Assembly (NCBI RefSeq): GCF_024029915.1 | Contig: NZ_CP097478.1 | Coordinates: forward strand, 558,001-622,000 | DNA: 64,000 bases | Reading direction: 5' to 3' | Origin: Fructilactobacillus ixorae | GTDB taxonomy: Bacteria; Bacillota; Bacilli; Lactobacillales; Lactobacillaceae | Shown here: positions 17,491 through 26,839 of the stretch, piece after piece | Numbering within the stretch: the first letter of the stretch is position 1 | How the letters are laid out: the number at the start of each line of letters is the position of its first letter | Notes under the pieces: model-generated | Databases searched by the model: none | Told to the model about the DNA's origin: nothing | The model's input: only the letters and a program-made list of their open reading frames with translations | Translations under genes and position numbers: made by a program

Positions 17491-17988
17491 TTACGCTTGT
17501 TCGGGTTGCTTTAAGGTAACTGGTGGTTGAAAAGACCGGTCAGGGGCAGGTTGGTTCGGATCAGACACCACGGTAATGGTGATGGAACCGTTTAGTTTCT
17601 TTTTGGCCTCGGCCTCAGAAATCCACCCGCTACTTTGTTCCTGAGTTTGGGCGAGGAACCCGGTTTCCAACATAAAATCGCAATCCTTATTCATTTTTAA
17701 GCGCGTGGTTACCACGGGACCACTGAGATTCCAGACCTTTTTTTGCTCCGTAGCCGTCTGCTGGATTAAAGTGCCCCACTGGTTAGCAGTAAAAAAGGCG
17801 GGCAAATCGGCCGGGGTTACCGGAAACTTAAGGGCCAGATTTTTCCCGGCCCAGTATAAAATATCTCCAAGATCATCCTGCAAGAGATCAGGGAGGAGCT
17901 CGTCACGCAAAATAAAGCTATTCCAGCCACTTAAATTGGGGACGAGCGCTTGGTACTTATTAAAATCACTCTGGTTCTGTTTACTCAT
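17491..17988 (-). CDS. YslB-like DUF2507 family protein
   Basis: Cytoplasmic protein of 165 residues. The recognisable family core is LRDELLPDLLQDDLGDILYWAGKNLALKFP-like: a leucine-rich helix, then ILYWAGK, then a FF-x-x-x-x-WG-x-L pattern, and a C-terminal half with FMLETGFLAQTQ and SEAEAKKKLNG. This matches the DUF2507/YslB family with an ordinary length, although a proline-rich tail (about 15 residues) is extra. Divergent from murI, a typical neighbour in Firmicutes. Function of the family is not established. Confidence 0.75.
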   Translation of the reverse strand: MSKQNQSDFNKYQALVPNLSGWNSFILRDELLPDLLQDDLGDILYWAGKNLALKFPVTPADLPAFFTANQWGTLIQQTATEQKKVWNLSGPVVTTRLKMNKDCDFMLETGFLAQTQEQSSGWISEAEAKKKLNGSITITVVSDPNQPAPDRSFQPPVTLKQPEQA

Positions 17989-18101
17989 AAAGTTAGGTGC
18001 TCCAATCCAAAATTACTTCGGCTTTCATTCTATCACATGGGCCAAGTGAAAAAGAATTATTTAGATATAGTATAATAGGTTTAACGAAAGGGGAAATTAA
18101 A

Positions 18102-18914
18102 ATGAACTCAGCGCCACTTGCTTTTATGGATTCCGGCGTCGGGGGGTTGACCATTTTAAAACCAGCGATGTTGCGGTTACCAAGTGAAAGTACGGTATTT
18201 TTTGGGGACGAAGCGCATCTTCCGTATGGTGAGAAACAACCGCAGCAGGTGATTGATTATGCACTAGCCATCGGCCGTTTTTTTGCTACCCGCCACGCTA
18301 AAATGATGATTATCGCCTGTAATACCGCCTCGGCTTTAGCGCTACCAACGTTACAAACTCAGTTACCATTTCCAGTGCTTGGGGTGGTGGAACCAGGAAG
18401 CCAAACGGCCGTGCAAGCAAGTTCCAATCACAAGATTGGGGTAATTGCGACGCGGGCAACCGTGACCAGTCATGCTTACCGCGATGCTATCCACCGATTG
18501 AACCCAACAGCGGAAGTAGTTGAAGTAGCTTGTCCGACCTTTATTCCGTTAGTAGAAAAAGGTCAGTACAGCGGGCAAGCAGTTCGGGATCTGATTGCAG
18601 CCGGGTTGCAACCGCTCCAGGGAAGCGGGATTGATACACTCGTGTTAGGATGTACGCACTTTCCAATCATTCGGGACCTAATCCAAGCGGAACTTGGTCC
18701 AGGGGTAACCCTAGTTGATCCTGGAGCAGCAACCATTGAGCAAGCCACCCAGTGGTTAACTGAACATGATCAGCTGGCTGAAGACCGAACCCCGTCCCAT
18801 GATTACTATACTTCTCGTGATCCCGCCCACTTTCAACGGGTTGGATCAGAATGGCTAAAACGAAAGGTGGAAGCTCAGTTGGTAACGCCAAACCAACTAA
18901 CTCAAGATGACTAA
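18102..18914 (+). CDS. murI: glutamate racemase
   Basis: Converts L-glutamate to D-glutamate for peptidoglycan. Start at 18102 is preferred (GAAAGGGG ribosome-binding site, -10 TATAAT at 18071-18076); the frame is open further upstream, but that part precedes the promoter. The 270 residues show FMDSGVGGLTI at the N-terminus, the catalytic cysteine motif ACNTASA near residue 73, the second cysteine motif LGCTHFPI near residue 184, and the usual length. Its end overlaps rdgB by 8 bp. Confidence 0.96.
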   Translation: MNSAPLAFMDSGVGGLTILKPAMLRLPSESTVFFGDEAHLPYGEKQPQQVIDYALAIGRFFATRHAKMMIIACNTASALALPTLQTQLPFPVLGVVEPGSQTAVQASSNHKIGVIATRATVTSHAYRDAIHRLNPTAEVVEVACPTFIPLVEKGQYSGQAVRDLIAAGLQPLQGSGIDTLVLGCTHFPIIRDLIQAELGPGVTLVDPGAATIEQATQWLTEHDQLAEDRTPSHDYYTSRDPAHFQRVGSEWLKRKVEAQLVTPNQLTQDD

Positions 18915-19500
18915 TGACAAAGAAATTGTAATTGCCTCTGGCAATCAAAATAAGATTCGGGAATTTACAGAAATGTTGGCGCCGTTGGGCTTTCAGGTCA
19001 AGTCCACGGCTGATTTTACGGAGCTACCTGCCATTGCCGAAACCGGAACCAGTTTTGAAGAAAACGCGACCATTAAAGCCCAAACGGTTGCCCAAGCGTT
19101 ACAGGTACCGGTGCTGGCCGATGATTCTGGTCTGGTGGTTCCTGCCATTAACGGCGAACCGGGGATTTATTCCGCACGTTATGCCGGCGATCATGATGAT
19201 GACGCCAATAATCGGAAGTTACTTCAGCGATTACAGCACTCAGATGATCGCAATGCGTATTTTCACACCTCCCTGGTGGTAATGAAGCCAACCGGAGAGA
19301 AGTTGCACGTCACGGGGATTGTATCCGGTGAAATCTTAACCGCGCCGCGGGGTCAAAATGGCTTTGGGTATGATCCGTTATTTTACGTCCCCGCGTTAAA
19401 CAAGACGCTTGCAGAACTAACGGATGCCGAAAAGAATCAGATTAGTCATCGGGGTCGGGCCTTGGAAAAGTTGCAACAGGTACTGATGGATTGGTGGTAA
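18907..19500 (+). CDS. rdgB: dITP/XTP pyrophosphatase (RdgB/HAM1)
   Basis: House-cleaning nucleotidase that removes dITP and XTP. The 197 residues contain the substrate-binding IASGNQNKIREF at the N-terminus, the catalytic LADDSGLVVPAINGEPGIYSARYAG block around residues 70-95, and GFGYDPLFYVP and SHRGRALEKL near the C-terminus. Length is normal. It overlaps murI by 8 bp, a common operon in Firmicutes. Confidence 0.95.
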   Translation: MTNDKEIVIASGNQNKIREFTEMLAPLGFQVKSTADFTELPAIAETGTSFEENATIKAQTVAQALQVPVLADDSGLVVPAINGEPGIYSARYAGDHDDDANNRKLLQRLQHSDDRNAYFHTSLVVMKPTGEKLHVTGIVSGEILTAPRGQNGFGYDPLFYVPALNKTLAELTDAEKNQISHRGRALEKLQQVLMDWW

Positions 19501-19542
19501 AAAAAGAAGCACAACCATGAATTTTGGCTGTGCTTCTTTTTT
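19499..19542. terminator. bidirectional terminator between rdgB and mscS
   Basis: AAAAGAAGCACAACC and GGCTGTGCTTCTTTT arms pair with one mismatch around a 10-base loop; A and T runs on both sides serve the convergent genes. Confidence 0.88.
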
Positions 19543-20518
19543 ATTTCATTTTGAAAGGCGAGGCAGTGGCTTGCGAACTAGCCGGCGGAGTTGGTTTCTT
19601 CGGTGGTTGCACCGTTTGCGGTGATAAAGGCAGTTCGATTCCCGCTTGTTGCAGGGCAGTGAGGTAAGCTTGGAGGTAATTAGCTTGGACGTTATCCTCA
19701 CTACCACTTTTACAAGCAATGCAAGCTTGGACAGCGAGGGAACCATCCGCAAGGTAGACGGTTCCAAAGACTAAGGGATCGCCAATCACATTGTGATCTT
19801 TACCAGCCTGGTCTTCGTTAACCTGGTCCATGATTGTTTCAATCTTTTTAATTGGGGCATCGGGCGTGATTCGGATGTCAACCAGGGTGGTTAGGTTCCC
19901 CCGGGAGAGGTTGGCGATGCTAGTAATGTTACGGTTAGGAATGAAATTGAGGGTTCCATCGGAACTCCGAATCTGGGTAGTGCGGAGCCCGACGGCACTC
20001 ACAATCCCGTCAATGGCATTGATGGTCACGTGTTCACCAACCTCAATTTGGCGTTCAGCTAAAATAAAGAAGCCACTGACGATATCACTCACAAATCCCT
20101 GGGCCCCGAGTCCAATTGCTAAACTGAAAATCCCCGCGCCGGCAATTAACGTTCCCACCGGAATTCCCATTACTGATAAGATCGAGTAGAGCCAGAAGAA
20201 AATAATCACGTAGTTGTAGGCATTTTGGAGCAGACTATAAATAGTTTTACCGCGGTTGCGTCCGGCTGACTTGGTAGGATCCGGTTGCTGGGCTTTTTTG
20301 ACGTCGGCATGGTGAAAGATATGGTAAATAATGCTTCGACCTACTCTGGCAATGAGCAAAAAGAGGATCGAGAGGAGCACAATGGTGATTACTTTGGAAG
20401 TTAACGTTGCTAAAATTTGATTCCAATTAAAACTATTAAGATAGTTGTTGATAAAATTATTGTTAGTGTAGTGTACCAACTGACTGTTATTTTGTTGCAT
20501 TACAACTGGGATTGGCAT
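19541..20518 (-). CDS. MscS-family small-conductance mechanosensitive channel
   Basis: Tension-gated channel that relieves hypo-osmotic shock. About 325 residues from 20518, where GAGG stands 6 bases before the ATG; an upstream ATG at 20530 is less likely. Three hydrophobic segments are followed by the pore-lining helix with alternating Gly and Ala (LIAGAGIFSLAIGLGAQGFVSDIVSGF), then the beta domain (VGEHVTINAIDGIVSAVGLRTTQIRS, FIPNRNITSIANLSR), all as in MscS. The C-terminus is proline-rich. Convergent with rdgB. Confidence 0.92.
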   Translation of the reverse strand: MPIPVVMQQNNSQLVHYTNNNFINNYLNSFNWNQILATLTSKVITIVLLSILFLLIARVGRSIIYHIFHHADVKKAQQPDPTKSAGRNRGKTIYSLLQNAYNYVIIFFWLYSILSVMGIPVGTLIAGAGIFSLAIGLGAQGFVSDIVSGFFILAERQIEVGEHVTINAIDGIVSAVGLRTTQIRSSDGTLNFIPNRNITSIANLSRGNLTTLVDIRITPDAPIKKIETIMDQVNEDQAGKDHNVIGDPLVFGTVYLADGSLAVQACIACKSGSEDNVQANYLQAYLTALQQAGIELPLSPQTVQPPKKPTPPASSQATASPFKMK

Positions 20519-20671
20519 AGCGATCCTCATTTCTATTTAGGTTATTGTTCTATTTTAGCAAAAAGCCGGACCGAAATTAAAGACCAGCGATGGTTAAAAT
20601 CGGTTTAAGATTGTTTTAAATTATGATTAATGCTATTCTTAACCTGTTAGAAACCATCTAGGAGGTAAATT

Positions 20672-21091
20672 ATGACAATTGGAGGAATTGCAGCTTTAAT
20701 CGCTGCTTTAGCATTTTTGCTGTTAGTAATCTTTTTATGCGTTACCTTGGTCCATGTTGTGAAGGTATTGGATGGCGTTTCACAGAACTTAGAAAAAGTA
20801 ACGGGTGACATTAACGCCCTTAGCCACCAAACGGATGAATTGTTAGGCACTGTCAATGCCAAGATCAACCAAGTTGATCCGGTTTTTCAGGCGGCTGCTG
20901 ACATTGGCACGACCGTTTCAGACGTGAACAACGGGACGCGAAAAGCCGTGGAAAACTTGAAAAAGCGGGTGGAATTAGTTACCAAAACATCTGTGTTTAG
21001 CATTGCGGCCAACCAAATTTCCAAACATTTTTCAAAAGCAAAGCAGAAAAAACAAACCCAAACCATCCAACCAGCAAAAACGAAGGCTTAA
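20672..21091 (+). CDS. DUF948 domain protein
   Basis: 139-residue protein with one N-terminal transmembrane helix (ALIAALAFLLLVIFLCVTLVHV), followed by a heptad-like helical region (about 30-110) and a basic, glutamine-rich tail. This is the layout of the DUF948 family, membrane-anchored coiled-coil proteins of unknown role in Firmicutes. AGGAGG precedes the ATG. It is 14 bp upstream of a YtxH-like gene, the usual pairing, and the two are likely co-transcribed. Confidence 0.82.
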   Translation: MTIGGIAALIAALAFLLLVIFLCVTLVHVVKVLDGVSQNLEKVTGDINALSHQTDELLGTVNAKINQVDPVFQAAADIGTTVSDVNNGTRKAVENLKKRVELVTKTSVFSIAANQISKHFSKAKQKKQTQTIQPAKTKA

Positions 21092-21105
21092 ATAGGAGAA
21101 AAGTT

Positions 21106-21561
21106 ATGGATATGAAAAAAGGATTATTGCTCGGAGGCTTATTAGGTGGTGCAGCTGCTTACCTGGCCTTTCGGACTTTAGATGCTGAACAACAACAAGC
21201 GCTTCGAAACCGGGTCTTAGAATCAGCTGAAGACGCCAAGGATCGCGCCGTTGATTATGCTTACTACGCCGCCGATACTTTAGCCGATGCGAAGGACATG
21301 GTAAGTGATAAAATGGATGATTATCGTGATTCTTTGAACGATACCTCTGCCAAAGTTAGTGACAAGTTGAATGACTTAAAGGATGATTTGAGTCAATTAC
21401 AAGAATACTTAAATGTGCTACCATTAACCAAACAACAGTTGGCTGATGAAGGAAAAGACGACGAAGCAGACGATATTACCGTTGATATGGATGATGCTTT
21501 TAGTCCGCAAAATGATGGTGATGATCCCGTGGTCCCACCTCACGCTGACCACCGCAAATAA
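21106..21561 (+). CDS. YtxH-like membrane-anchored helical protein
   Basis: 151 residues. A short N-terminal glycine-rich membrane segment (GLLLGGLLGGAAAYLAF) precedes a long amphipathic helical region with repeated D/K-rich heptads (residues 30-105, for example DKLNDLKDDLSQLQEYL). The C-terminus is acidic. The pattern matches YtxH-type general-stress proteins found next to DUF948 genes. Function is unknown. A strong terminator follows. Confidence 0.78.
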   Translation: MDMKKGLLLGGLLGGAAAYLAFRTLDAEQQQALRNRVLESAEDAKDRAVDYAYYAADTLADAKDMVSDKMDDYRDSLNDTSAKVSDKLNDLKDDLSQLQEYLNVLPLTKQQLADEGKDDEADDITVDMDDAFSPQNDGDDPVVPPHADHRK

Positions 21562-21570
21562 ACAGATTAC

Positions 21571-21597
21571 GAAAGCTCCGACAGGGAGCTTTTTTTG
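21571..21597 (+). terminator. terminator after the DUF948/YtxH pair
   Basis: AAAGCTCC and GGGAGCTTT arms, 4-base loop, then seven T. Confidence 0.85.
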
Positions 21598-21613
21598 TGA
21601 CTAAAATCTTGAA

Positions 21614-21627
21614 TGAAACCGGTTTCT
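21614..21627. promoter_or_regulatory. candidate cre operator upstream of ccpA
   Basis: TGAAACCGGTTTCT contains a 12-bp perfect palindrome with a central CG and fits a relaxed catabolite-responsive element (TGNAANCGNNTNCW-like). It lies 49 bp before the ccpA start, consistent with autoregulation. The match to the strict cre consensus is imperfect at the two bases flanking the centre. Confidence 0.55.
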
Positions 21628-21675
21628 TTGTTATCGTTAAGGTATCGTGAACCAATTTAGAAATGAGGGAGTGCT

Positions 21676-22683
21676 GTGAAAAAGAAACAAACGGTGACCA
21701 TTTATGATGTGGCCCGTGAAGCCCATGTTTCGATGGCCACGGTGTCACGAGTGGTTAACCACAATCACAACGTTAAGCCGGCCACCGAGCAAAAGGTCAT
21801 GGAAGTCGTGAAACGGCTTAATTACCGCCCGAACGACGTGGCACGGGGGTTGGCTAGTAAGAAAACCACCACGGTGGGAGTAATTATTCCGAACGTTACC
21901 AATTCGTACTTTGCGGCGCTCGCGCGTGGCATTGATGATATTGCCGAAATGTATCAGTACAACATCATTCTAACCAATTCCGATGGTGACGAACAAAAGG
22001 AAGTCAAAGCATTAAATACCCTGTATTCTAAACAAGTTGATGGAATCATATTCATGGGTCATGAATTGTGTCCAGCGGTTCGGGTGGAATTGGAAGCCGA
22101 ACGCATTCCAGTCGTGCTAGCGGGATCGGTTGATCCTGACAATGAATTCCCAAACGTTAACATTGATTACCAGGCAGCCGTTCATAACCAGGTTAATAAT
22201 TTATTGGCCAGTGGAAACCAGCGGATTGCCTTTGTGGCCGGAGAACTGAACCGATCGATTAATCGGGACTTTCGGATTCCTGGCTACCAAGCGGCTTTGT
22301 CCGCACAGCAGCAACCGGTTGCCACCGAGTTGTTATTCGAAGCGGGGAATTATGACGAAGGCTATGCCCTCTGTGATGATTTAGTTAAAAATCGGGTTAC
22401 GGCGGCCATGGTGAGCAACGATGAGGCGGCAGCCGGAATTATGAATGGAATGAATGACCGGGGAATAACGGTACCGGGGCAGTTTGAGGTGGCTACAAGT
22501 GATAACACGAAGTTAACCGAAATGACCCGGCCTACGTTGTCGACGATTACCCAGCCATTGTATGACGTGGGAGCGGTGGCAATGCGTTTGTTGACGAAGC
22601 TCATGGACAATCAGGTCGTTGAGCAAAAACAAGTCTTATTACCATTTGGATTGAAGCAACGGGGCTCTACTAAAGCCTCCTAG
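21676..22683 (+). CDS. ccpA: catabolite control protein A
   Basis: LacI/GalR-family regulator that binds cre sites with HPr(Ser-P) as co-effector and controls carbon catabolite repression. The 335 residues start with the helix-turn-helix [21 protein letters not shown] and hinge helix [10 protein letters not shown], followed by the periplasmic-binding-protein-like core ([15 protein letters not shown]). The start is a GTG with GAGGGA upstream. Identity as CcpA rather than another LacI member rests on overall sequence and the cre-like palindrome before it. A terminator isolates it from upstream genes. Confidence 0.92.
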   Translation: MKKKQTVTIYDVAREAHVSMATVSRVVNHNHNVKPATEQKVMEVVKRLNYRPNDVARGLASKKTTTVGVIIPNVTNSYFAALARGIDDIAEMYQYNIILTNSDGDEQKEVKALNTLYSKQVDGIIFMGHELCPAVRVELEAERIPVVLAGSVDPDNEFPNVNIDYQAAVHNQVNNLLASGNQRIAFVAGELNRSINRDFRIPGYQAALSAQQQPVATELLFEAGNYDEGYALCDDLVKNRVTAAMVSNDEAAAGIMNGMNDRGITVPGQFEVATSDNTKLTEMTRPTLSTITQPLYDVGAVAMRLLTKLMDNQVVEQKQVLLPFGLKQRGSTKAS

Positions 22684-22753
22684 TTTGCTTGTAACGGTAG
22701 TTGTTGCTATAATTAAAAGTGTTAATTTCGAATCAGGAAAGGAGTGCTGTAGG

Positions 22754-23491
22754 ATGTCAGGACATTCAAAATGGCATAACATTCAAGGGCGGAAAAACGC
22801 TCAAGATGCTAAAAGAGGAAAGATTTTCCAAAAAATTTCTAGAAATTTGTATCAAGCCGCTAAGGCGGGTGGTGTTGACCCTGATGGCAATCCCCAGTTA
22901 CGTTTAGAGCTGGAAAAAGCCCGGGCAGCTAACATGCCAAAGGATAACGTCCAACGAGCTCTCGATAAAGCTTCTGGAGTCGGAGGCGCTAAGTTTGAGG
23001 AAGTTACGTACGAAGGTTACGGACCAGGGGGGACGGCTGTCATGGTTTCGACCCTGACTGATAACAAAAACCGGACGGCTTCCGCAGTGCGTTCCGCCTT
23101 TTCACACCACGGTGGGTCACTCGGAACGAATGGCTCCGTTTCCTACATGTTTGACCGGAAAGGTTACATTGTAATTCTGCGGGATCAAACCGATGACGAT
23201 GAAGATACCATGTTATTGGCGGCTCTTGATGCCGGAGCCGATGACATGAAGGCTACTGATGATGAGTACCAAATCTTTACTGAACCCAGTAACATGGCAG
23301 TGGTTCGGGATGCCTTACAGGATGCTGGTTATCAACTAGATAACTCTGAAGTTCGGCTGTTCCCGCAAACAACGACGGAAGTGCCAGAAGATAAGGTTTC
23401 TCAATACACTGGTTTAATTGATGAACTGTCTGACAACGATGATGTTCAAGACGTGTATGAAGCAGCCGTTTTACCAGAAGACGTTAAATAA
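22754..23491 (+). CDS. yebC: YebC/PmpR-family protein
   Basis: Conserved cytoplasmic protein of 245 residues, starting at 22754 ([23 protein letters not shown], the family's invariant N-terminus) with AAAGGAG upstream; the frame is open further 5' but without family similarity. The core contains [10 protein letters not shown] and [19 protein letters not shown]. Members act as DNA-binding regulators or, by later work, relieve ribosome stalling. Followed by a terminator and then the competence operon. Confidence 0.94.
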   Translation: MSGHSKWHNIQGRKNAQDAKRGKIFQKISRNLYQAAKAGGVDPDGNPQLRLELEKARAANMPKDNVQRALDKASGVGGAKFEEVTYEGYGPGGTAVMVSTLTDNKNRTASAVRSAFSHHGGSLGTNGSVSYMFDRKGYIVILRDQTDDDEDTMLLAALDAGADDMKATDDEYQIFTEPSNMAVVRDALQDAGYQLDNSEVRLFPQTTTEVPEDKVSQYTGLIDELSDNDDVQDVYEAAVLPEDVK

Positions 23492-23504
23492 GTAATTATT
23501 TAAG

Positions 23505-23541
23505 AAAAAGTCGCAATCTGCGTGCAGATTGCGACTTTTTT
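23505..23541 (+). terminator. terminator after yebC
   Basis: Perfect 16-bp stem AAAAAGTCGCAATCTG with CAGATTGCGACTTTTT around a 4-base loop. Confidence 0.92.
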
Positions 23542-23572
23542 GCGTATTTAGGGGCAAAGGATGTGAACCGGA

Positions 23573-24529
23573 ATGGAAATCAAACAGTTATTTCACGAAA
23601 TTATGACCTTGGCTCTGGCCAAACAGGCCTCCGATGTCTATTTTTTGCCCAAACGCGATAATTATGAGGTTAAGATGCACACGTTACAAGGAGCGTTGCA
23701 ACTTTCAAATTTAGACAATGAGACCGCTCGCCGGCTCTTAACCTACTGTAAATATCGGGGTGGGCTGTCGATTGCAGAACGTCGGCGTCCGCAGTTGGGT
23801 TCACTAGACCTTTCGGTGGAAAAGCAGCTCATTCGGCTCCGCTTAGCAACGGTCGGGAGTTTTAACCAACAAGAAGCGCTCGTTCTTCGGATTATTTACG
23901 ATGGTCAAGCACACCATTGTCAGTTCTTTAACCAGAGAGTGCTGCCCCAGTTAAAGCAGTTGACCAGCCACCGGGGCTTATTCTTATTTTCCGGACCAAC
24001 GGGCTCGGGGAAAACGACGACCATCTACGAGTTAGCCCGCTCCCTGCCGGAAACCAAAATGGTGATGGCGATTGAAGATCCAGTTGAAATTTTTGAAGAA
24101 CGTTTTCTGCAGTTGGAAGTAAACGACGCAACGGGAATGAGTTATGGTCAGCTTCTGAAGGTGGGGTTACGGCAACGACCCGATGTTTTCATAATCGGTG
24201 AAATTCGGGATCGAAAAACCGCCCAGATTGCGGTTCGTGCGGCCTTATCCGGACACTTAGTATTAAGTACTATTCACGCACAGAACCTAGCTGGGATTAA
24301 AGCGCGCCTGTTGGATTTAAAGGTGAGTGAGGCCCAGTACCAAGCCGCGCTCACCGCCGTGGTCTACCAACGTCTCTTGCCAACTTGTAGCCAAGAAACC
24401 CGGGCCTTATTAGCCTGGCAGACCCAACCAGCGCTCAAAAGCGGGAGTAGCTGGGAACTAGAACTGAACCGGATCCGCAAACAGGGGATGATTACCAATG
24501 AATGTTATGAAGCGTTTAAGCAGGGTTAA
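23573..24529 (+). CDS. comGA: competence pilus assembly ATPase ComGA
   Basis: Cytoplasmic secretion-type ATPase that drives assembly of the transformation pilus. The 318 residues contain Walker A GPTGSGKTTTIYELA near residue 142, the Asp box IEDPVEIFEE, Walker B with RQRPDVFIIGEIRDRKTA, and the His box LSTIHAQN. All catalytic residues are present. Shorter than PilB-type ATPases, as usual for ComGA. First gene of the comG operon; it overlaps comGB by 32 bp. Confidence 0.95.
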   Translation: MEIKQLFHEIMTLALAKQASDVYFLPKRDNYEVKMHTLQGALQLSNLDNETARRLLTYCKYRGGLSIAERRRPQLGSLDLSVEKQLIRLRLATVGSFNQQEALVLRIIYDGQAHHCQFFNQRVLPQLKQLTSHRGLFLFSGPTGSGKTTTIYELARSLPETKMVMAIEDPVEIFEERFLQLEVNDATGMSYGQLLKVGLRQRPDVFIIGEIRDRKTAQIAVRAALSGHLVLSTIHAQNLAGIKARLLDLKVSEAQYQAALTAVVYQRLLPTCSQETRALLAWQTQPALKSGSSWELELNRIRKQGMITNECYEAFKQG

Positions 24530-25517
24530 AACGGATGCAATGCCACTTCGCCAGCAGGCAGAGTTCTTTGGTTCGTTATCGGAGTTGATTCACAACGGGT
24601 TTTACTTGGCTACTAGTTTAGAATTTATTGCTACGACAGCTCCCGAAAATGTATTAGTCGTGACCCAGATTCAACGAAATCTAGAGGCAGGAAGGCCACT
24701 TTCGCAGGCCATGCAGTTTTTTCTGGCGGCTGATTTATACCAGCAATTACGGATTGCTGAGGAACATGGCGATGTTATCACGGGGATGCTGGACATTAGC
24801 CGTTTCATTCAATTAACGGTTCAACAACGGCAAAAATTAAAAGCGCTGGCGGTTTATCCACTGTGTTTGTTGGGGTTATTAGGGACCATGATGCTGGTCA
24901 TTAAACTCGTGATTATGCCTCAAACGGCGAGTTTACTGCCGGACCCGCCACAACAATCCCATTTGGGCAGGTACCTGTTGCTAGGTGCTGGATTAGTGAT
25001 TAGCCTCAGTCTAGGTTTAGGTGTGCTGATTAAAACGAAACGGGGGATTCAGCGTGCAGAATTTTTAATTCGCTTGCCACTGGTGGGGAAATTATTTCGG
25101 CATTATTATCAGTATTACTTAGCCAGTAATTTAGCATTAATGCTAAAAAATGGCCTGGATTTACAACAAATTATCACCGTATTTCGCCAGTTTGCGCCCC
25201 ACAGTTTACTCCAGGAAGTGGGAACTCTAACCGAACGCTCCATTCAAACCGGCACGGGCTTACTGGCCAGCTTACGCCATTACCACTTTGTGGCACCTGA
25301 AATGATTACTTTTTTAGAAAACGGAAGTGAACAGCGTACGGCTGGACAAAATTTACTGGCCCTTAGTGAACTCTATTTTCAGCGGTTAATGCGGAGTTCG
25401 GAAATGCTAATCAAGTTAGTCCAACCGGGCGCGTTTTTATTAATTGGATTGTTAATCTTTTTAACCTACCTGCAAATGTTATTACCAATGTATCGAGCAA
25501 TGAAGGGAATTTATTGA
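24498..25517 (+). CDS. comGB: competence pilus platform protein ComGB
   Basis: Inner-membrane platform protein of the type IV-like competence pilus (GspF family), 339 residues. Two cytoplasmic GspF domains (about 10-125 and 205-315) alternate with three hydrophobic helices (about 117-145, 160-185 and 308-332). ATGs at 24498 or 24507 are both possible. Its stop overlaps the comGC start (TGATG). Length normal. Confidence 0.92.
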   Translation: MNVMKRLSRVKTDAMPLRQQAEFFGSLSELIHNGFYLATSLEFIATTAPENVLVVTQIQRNLEAGRPLSQAMQFFLAADLYQQLRIAEEHGDVITGMLDISRFIQLTVQQRQKLKALAVYPLCLLGLLGTMMLVIKLVIMPQTASLLPDPPQQSHLGRYLLLGAGLVISLSLGLGVLIKTKRGIQRAEFLIRLPLVGKLFRHYYQYYLASNLALMLKNGLDLQQIITVFRQFAPHSLLQEVGTLTERSIQTGTGLLASLRHYHFVAPEMITFLENGSEQRTAGQNLLALSELYFQRLMRSSEMLIKLVQPGAFLLIGLLIFLTYLQMLLPMYRAMKGIY

Positions 25518-25819
25518 TGAGAAACCGTAGAAAAGGCTTTACCTTGATCGAAATGACAATCGTGTTATTCATTATTTCACTGTTGATTTTAATCATCATT
25601 CCGAACCTGGGGAGCCAAAAAAATCATGCTCGTTCGGTACACGGTTCGGCCATGACGACCATGGTACAGACGCAAATTGATTCATATGGCGACGAGGAAC
25701 ATGATGACAACGTGACGTTTGCTAAGTTAGTCGAGCACCGTTACTTAACCAATAAACAGGTGCAACAAGCACGCGCCGAAAACATTTATATCGAGGGAAA
25801 TCATGCCTATCAAAACTAG
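25517..25819 (+). CDS. comGC: major competence pseudopilin ComGC
   Basis: Main subunit of the competence pilus, about 100 residues. Start at ATG 25517, overlapping the comGB stop. A short basic leader ends in the prepilin peptidase site RKG/FTLIEM, followed by a hydrophobic helix (TIVLFIISLLILIIIPNL). The invariant glutamate at mature position 5 is present. It overlaps comGD by 17 bp. Confidence 0.93.
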   Translation: MRNRRKGFTLIEMTIVLFIISLLILIIIPNLGSQKNHARSVHGSAMTTMVQTQIDSYGDEEHDDNVTFAKLVEHRYLTNKQVQQARAENIYIEGNHAYQN

Positions 25820-26276
25820 CCGGCCAGGATTTACCCTGTTCGAAAGTCTAATTGTCTTAATGCTCACTACGCTCACCATGGTGACGTTGACGGTTGGGGT
25901 TCGGTGGTTTAACGAAAATCGGACTACGGAAACGGCCTTTTGGCATGATTTTGCTAATACGTGGAATCGAACGCTTGTCCTAGCGCGCCAACGACAGGTT
26001 CCTGCTACGGTCTTTTTTGTGCCGCATGATCAAGTGGTGTTTACCAGTTTCAATCACGGGAGTCAGTACCGCAAAACGATTAAGTTACCACCGGGTCTGA
26101 GTCCTGTCCGTTGGTATGAAGTTAAAATTACGGATCAAGGTTACGTGAAGCCCCAGACATTACGGTGGCTATCCACGACGAGCCAAACTGAAATTTGGCA
26201 GAAATTTCAACTGGGATGGGGGAGTTATGTGAATGAAATTCGGAAAATGGAACCGCAAAGCGTTCACCATCGCTGA
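25803..26276 (+). CDS. comGD: minor competence pseudopilin ComGD
   Basis: 157-residue minor pseudopilin. Class III signal SRPG/FTLFES with Glu at mature position 5, then a hydrophobic helix (LIVLMLTTLTMVTLTVGV) and a C-terminal globular part. Position third among the pilins in the operon and overlap with both neighbours support ComGD. Confidence 0.85.
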   Translation: MPIKTSRPGFTLFESLIVLMLTTLTMVTLTVGVRWFNENRTTETAFWHDFANTWNRTLVLARQRQVPATVFFVPHDQVVFTSFNHGSQYRKTIKLPPGLSPVRWYEVKITDQGYVKPQTLRWLSTTSQTEIWQKFQLGWGSYVNEIRKMEPQSVHHR

Positions 26277-26430
26277 TGCACTGGTGGGGCTTATTATCAT
26301 TTGTAGTGGGAGTCTGTTTTACTTTGAAACTGACCAGTTGCTACAGACCCGAACGCATCAGTGCGATATGCAGTTACAGCAAGTTCGGAGGGACTATGAA
26401 CAGCAGATGGCAAGTAAAATTAATGCCTAG
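26233..26430 (+). CDS. comGE: minor competence pseudopilin ComGE
   Basis: 65 residues, with a prepilin-like leader RKA/FTIADALVGLIII, a hydrophobic helix and a short polar tail. Alanine replaces glycine before the cleavage site, and Ala-Asp stand where Glu5 would be, so processing may differ. It overlaps comGD by 44 bp and comGF by 35 bp. Shorter than typical ComGE. Confidence 0.72.
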   Translation: MKFGKWNRKAFTIADALVGLIIICSGSLFYFETDQLLQTRTHQCDMQLQQVRRDYEQQMASKINA

Positions 26431-26839
26431 ACGAGCAGGATTTACGCTGGTAGAAACCGTCGTGGCACTCGGTTTAATCGCCCTTGGCCTGAGTTTAATG
26501 TTACTAACTACGAACGGAATGCGCCACACGGTTAACATCCAAAATCAGCAGTTACAGTTTTACCGGTTTGTTGATGTGATCGAATCCCATCATTTTAAAT
26601 TTAAAGTAGTGCATTGTAGTCCGAACGAAATTAAGCTAGTGAGCCAGGCCGAACACCAGGATTATTACCTCATCAATGCCCAGGGAACTGTGAAGTTACG
26701 AACTAGTCAGGGGGGTTACATGCCGTTATTAATGAACGTGCAGCAAACTGATTTTGCACTGCAAAAACAGTGGTTAGTAATGAAGGTCTTATTAGGAGGA
26801 AAATGGTATGAAGCCCATGCCCAGTTGGCGTCATGGTAA
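26396..26839 (+). CDS. comGF: minor competence pseudopilin ComGF
   Basis: About 147 residues from 26396, with GGAGGG just upstream; an internal ATG at 26423 is an alternative. Prepilin signal RAG/FTLVET with Glu at position 5, hydrophobic helix (VVALGLIALGLSLMLL), and a ComGF-like C-terminal domain with KIN/LVSQAEHQDYYLIN and MLLTTNGMRH. Encoded inside the operon and overlapping comGG by 32 bp. Confidence 0.82.
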   Translation: MNSRWQVKLMPRRAGFTLVETVVALGLIALGLSLMLLTTNGMRHTVNIQNQQLQFYRFVDVIESHHFKFKVVHCSPNEIKLVSQAEHQDYYLINAQGTVKLRTSQGGYMPLLMNVQQTDFALQKQWLVMKVLLGGKWYEAHAQLASW

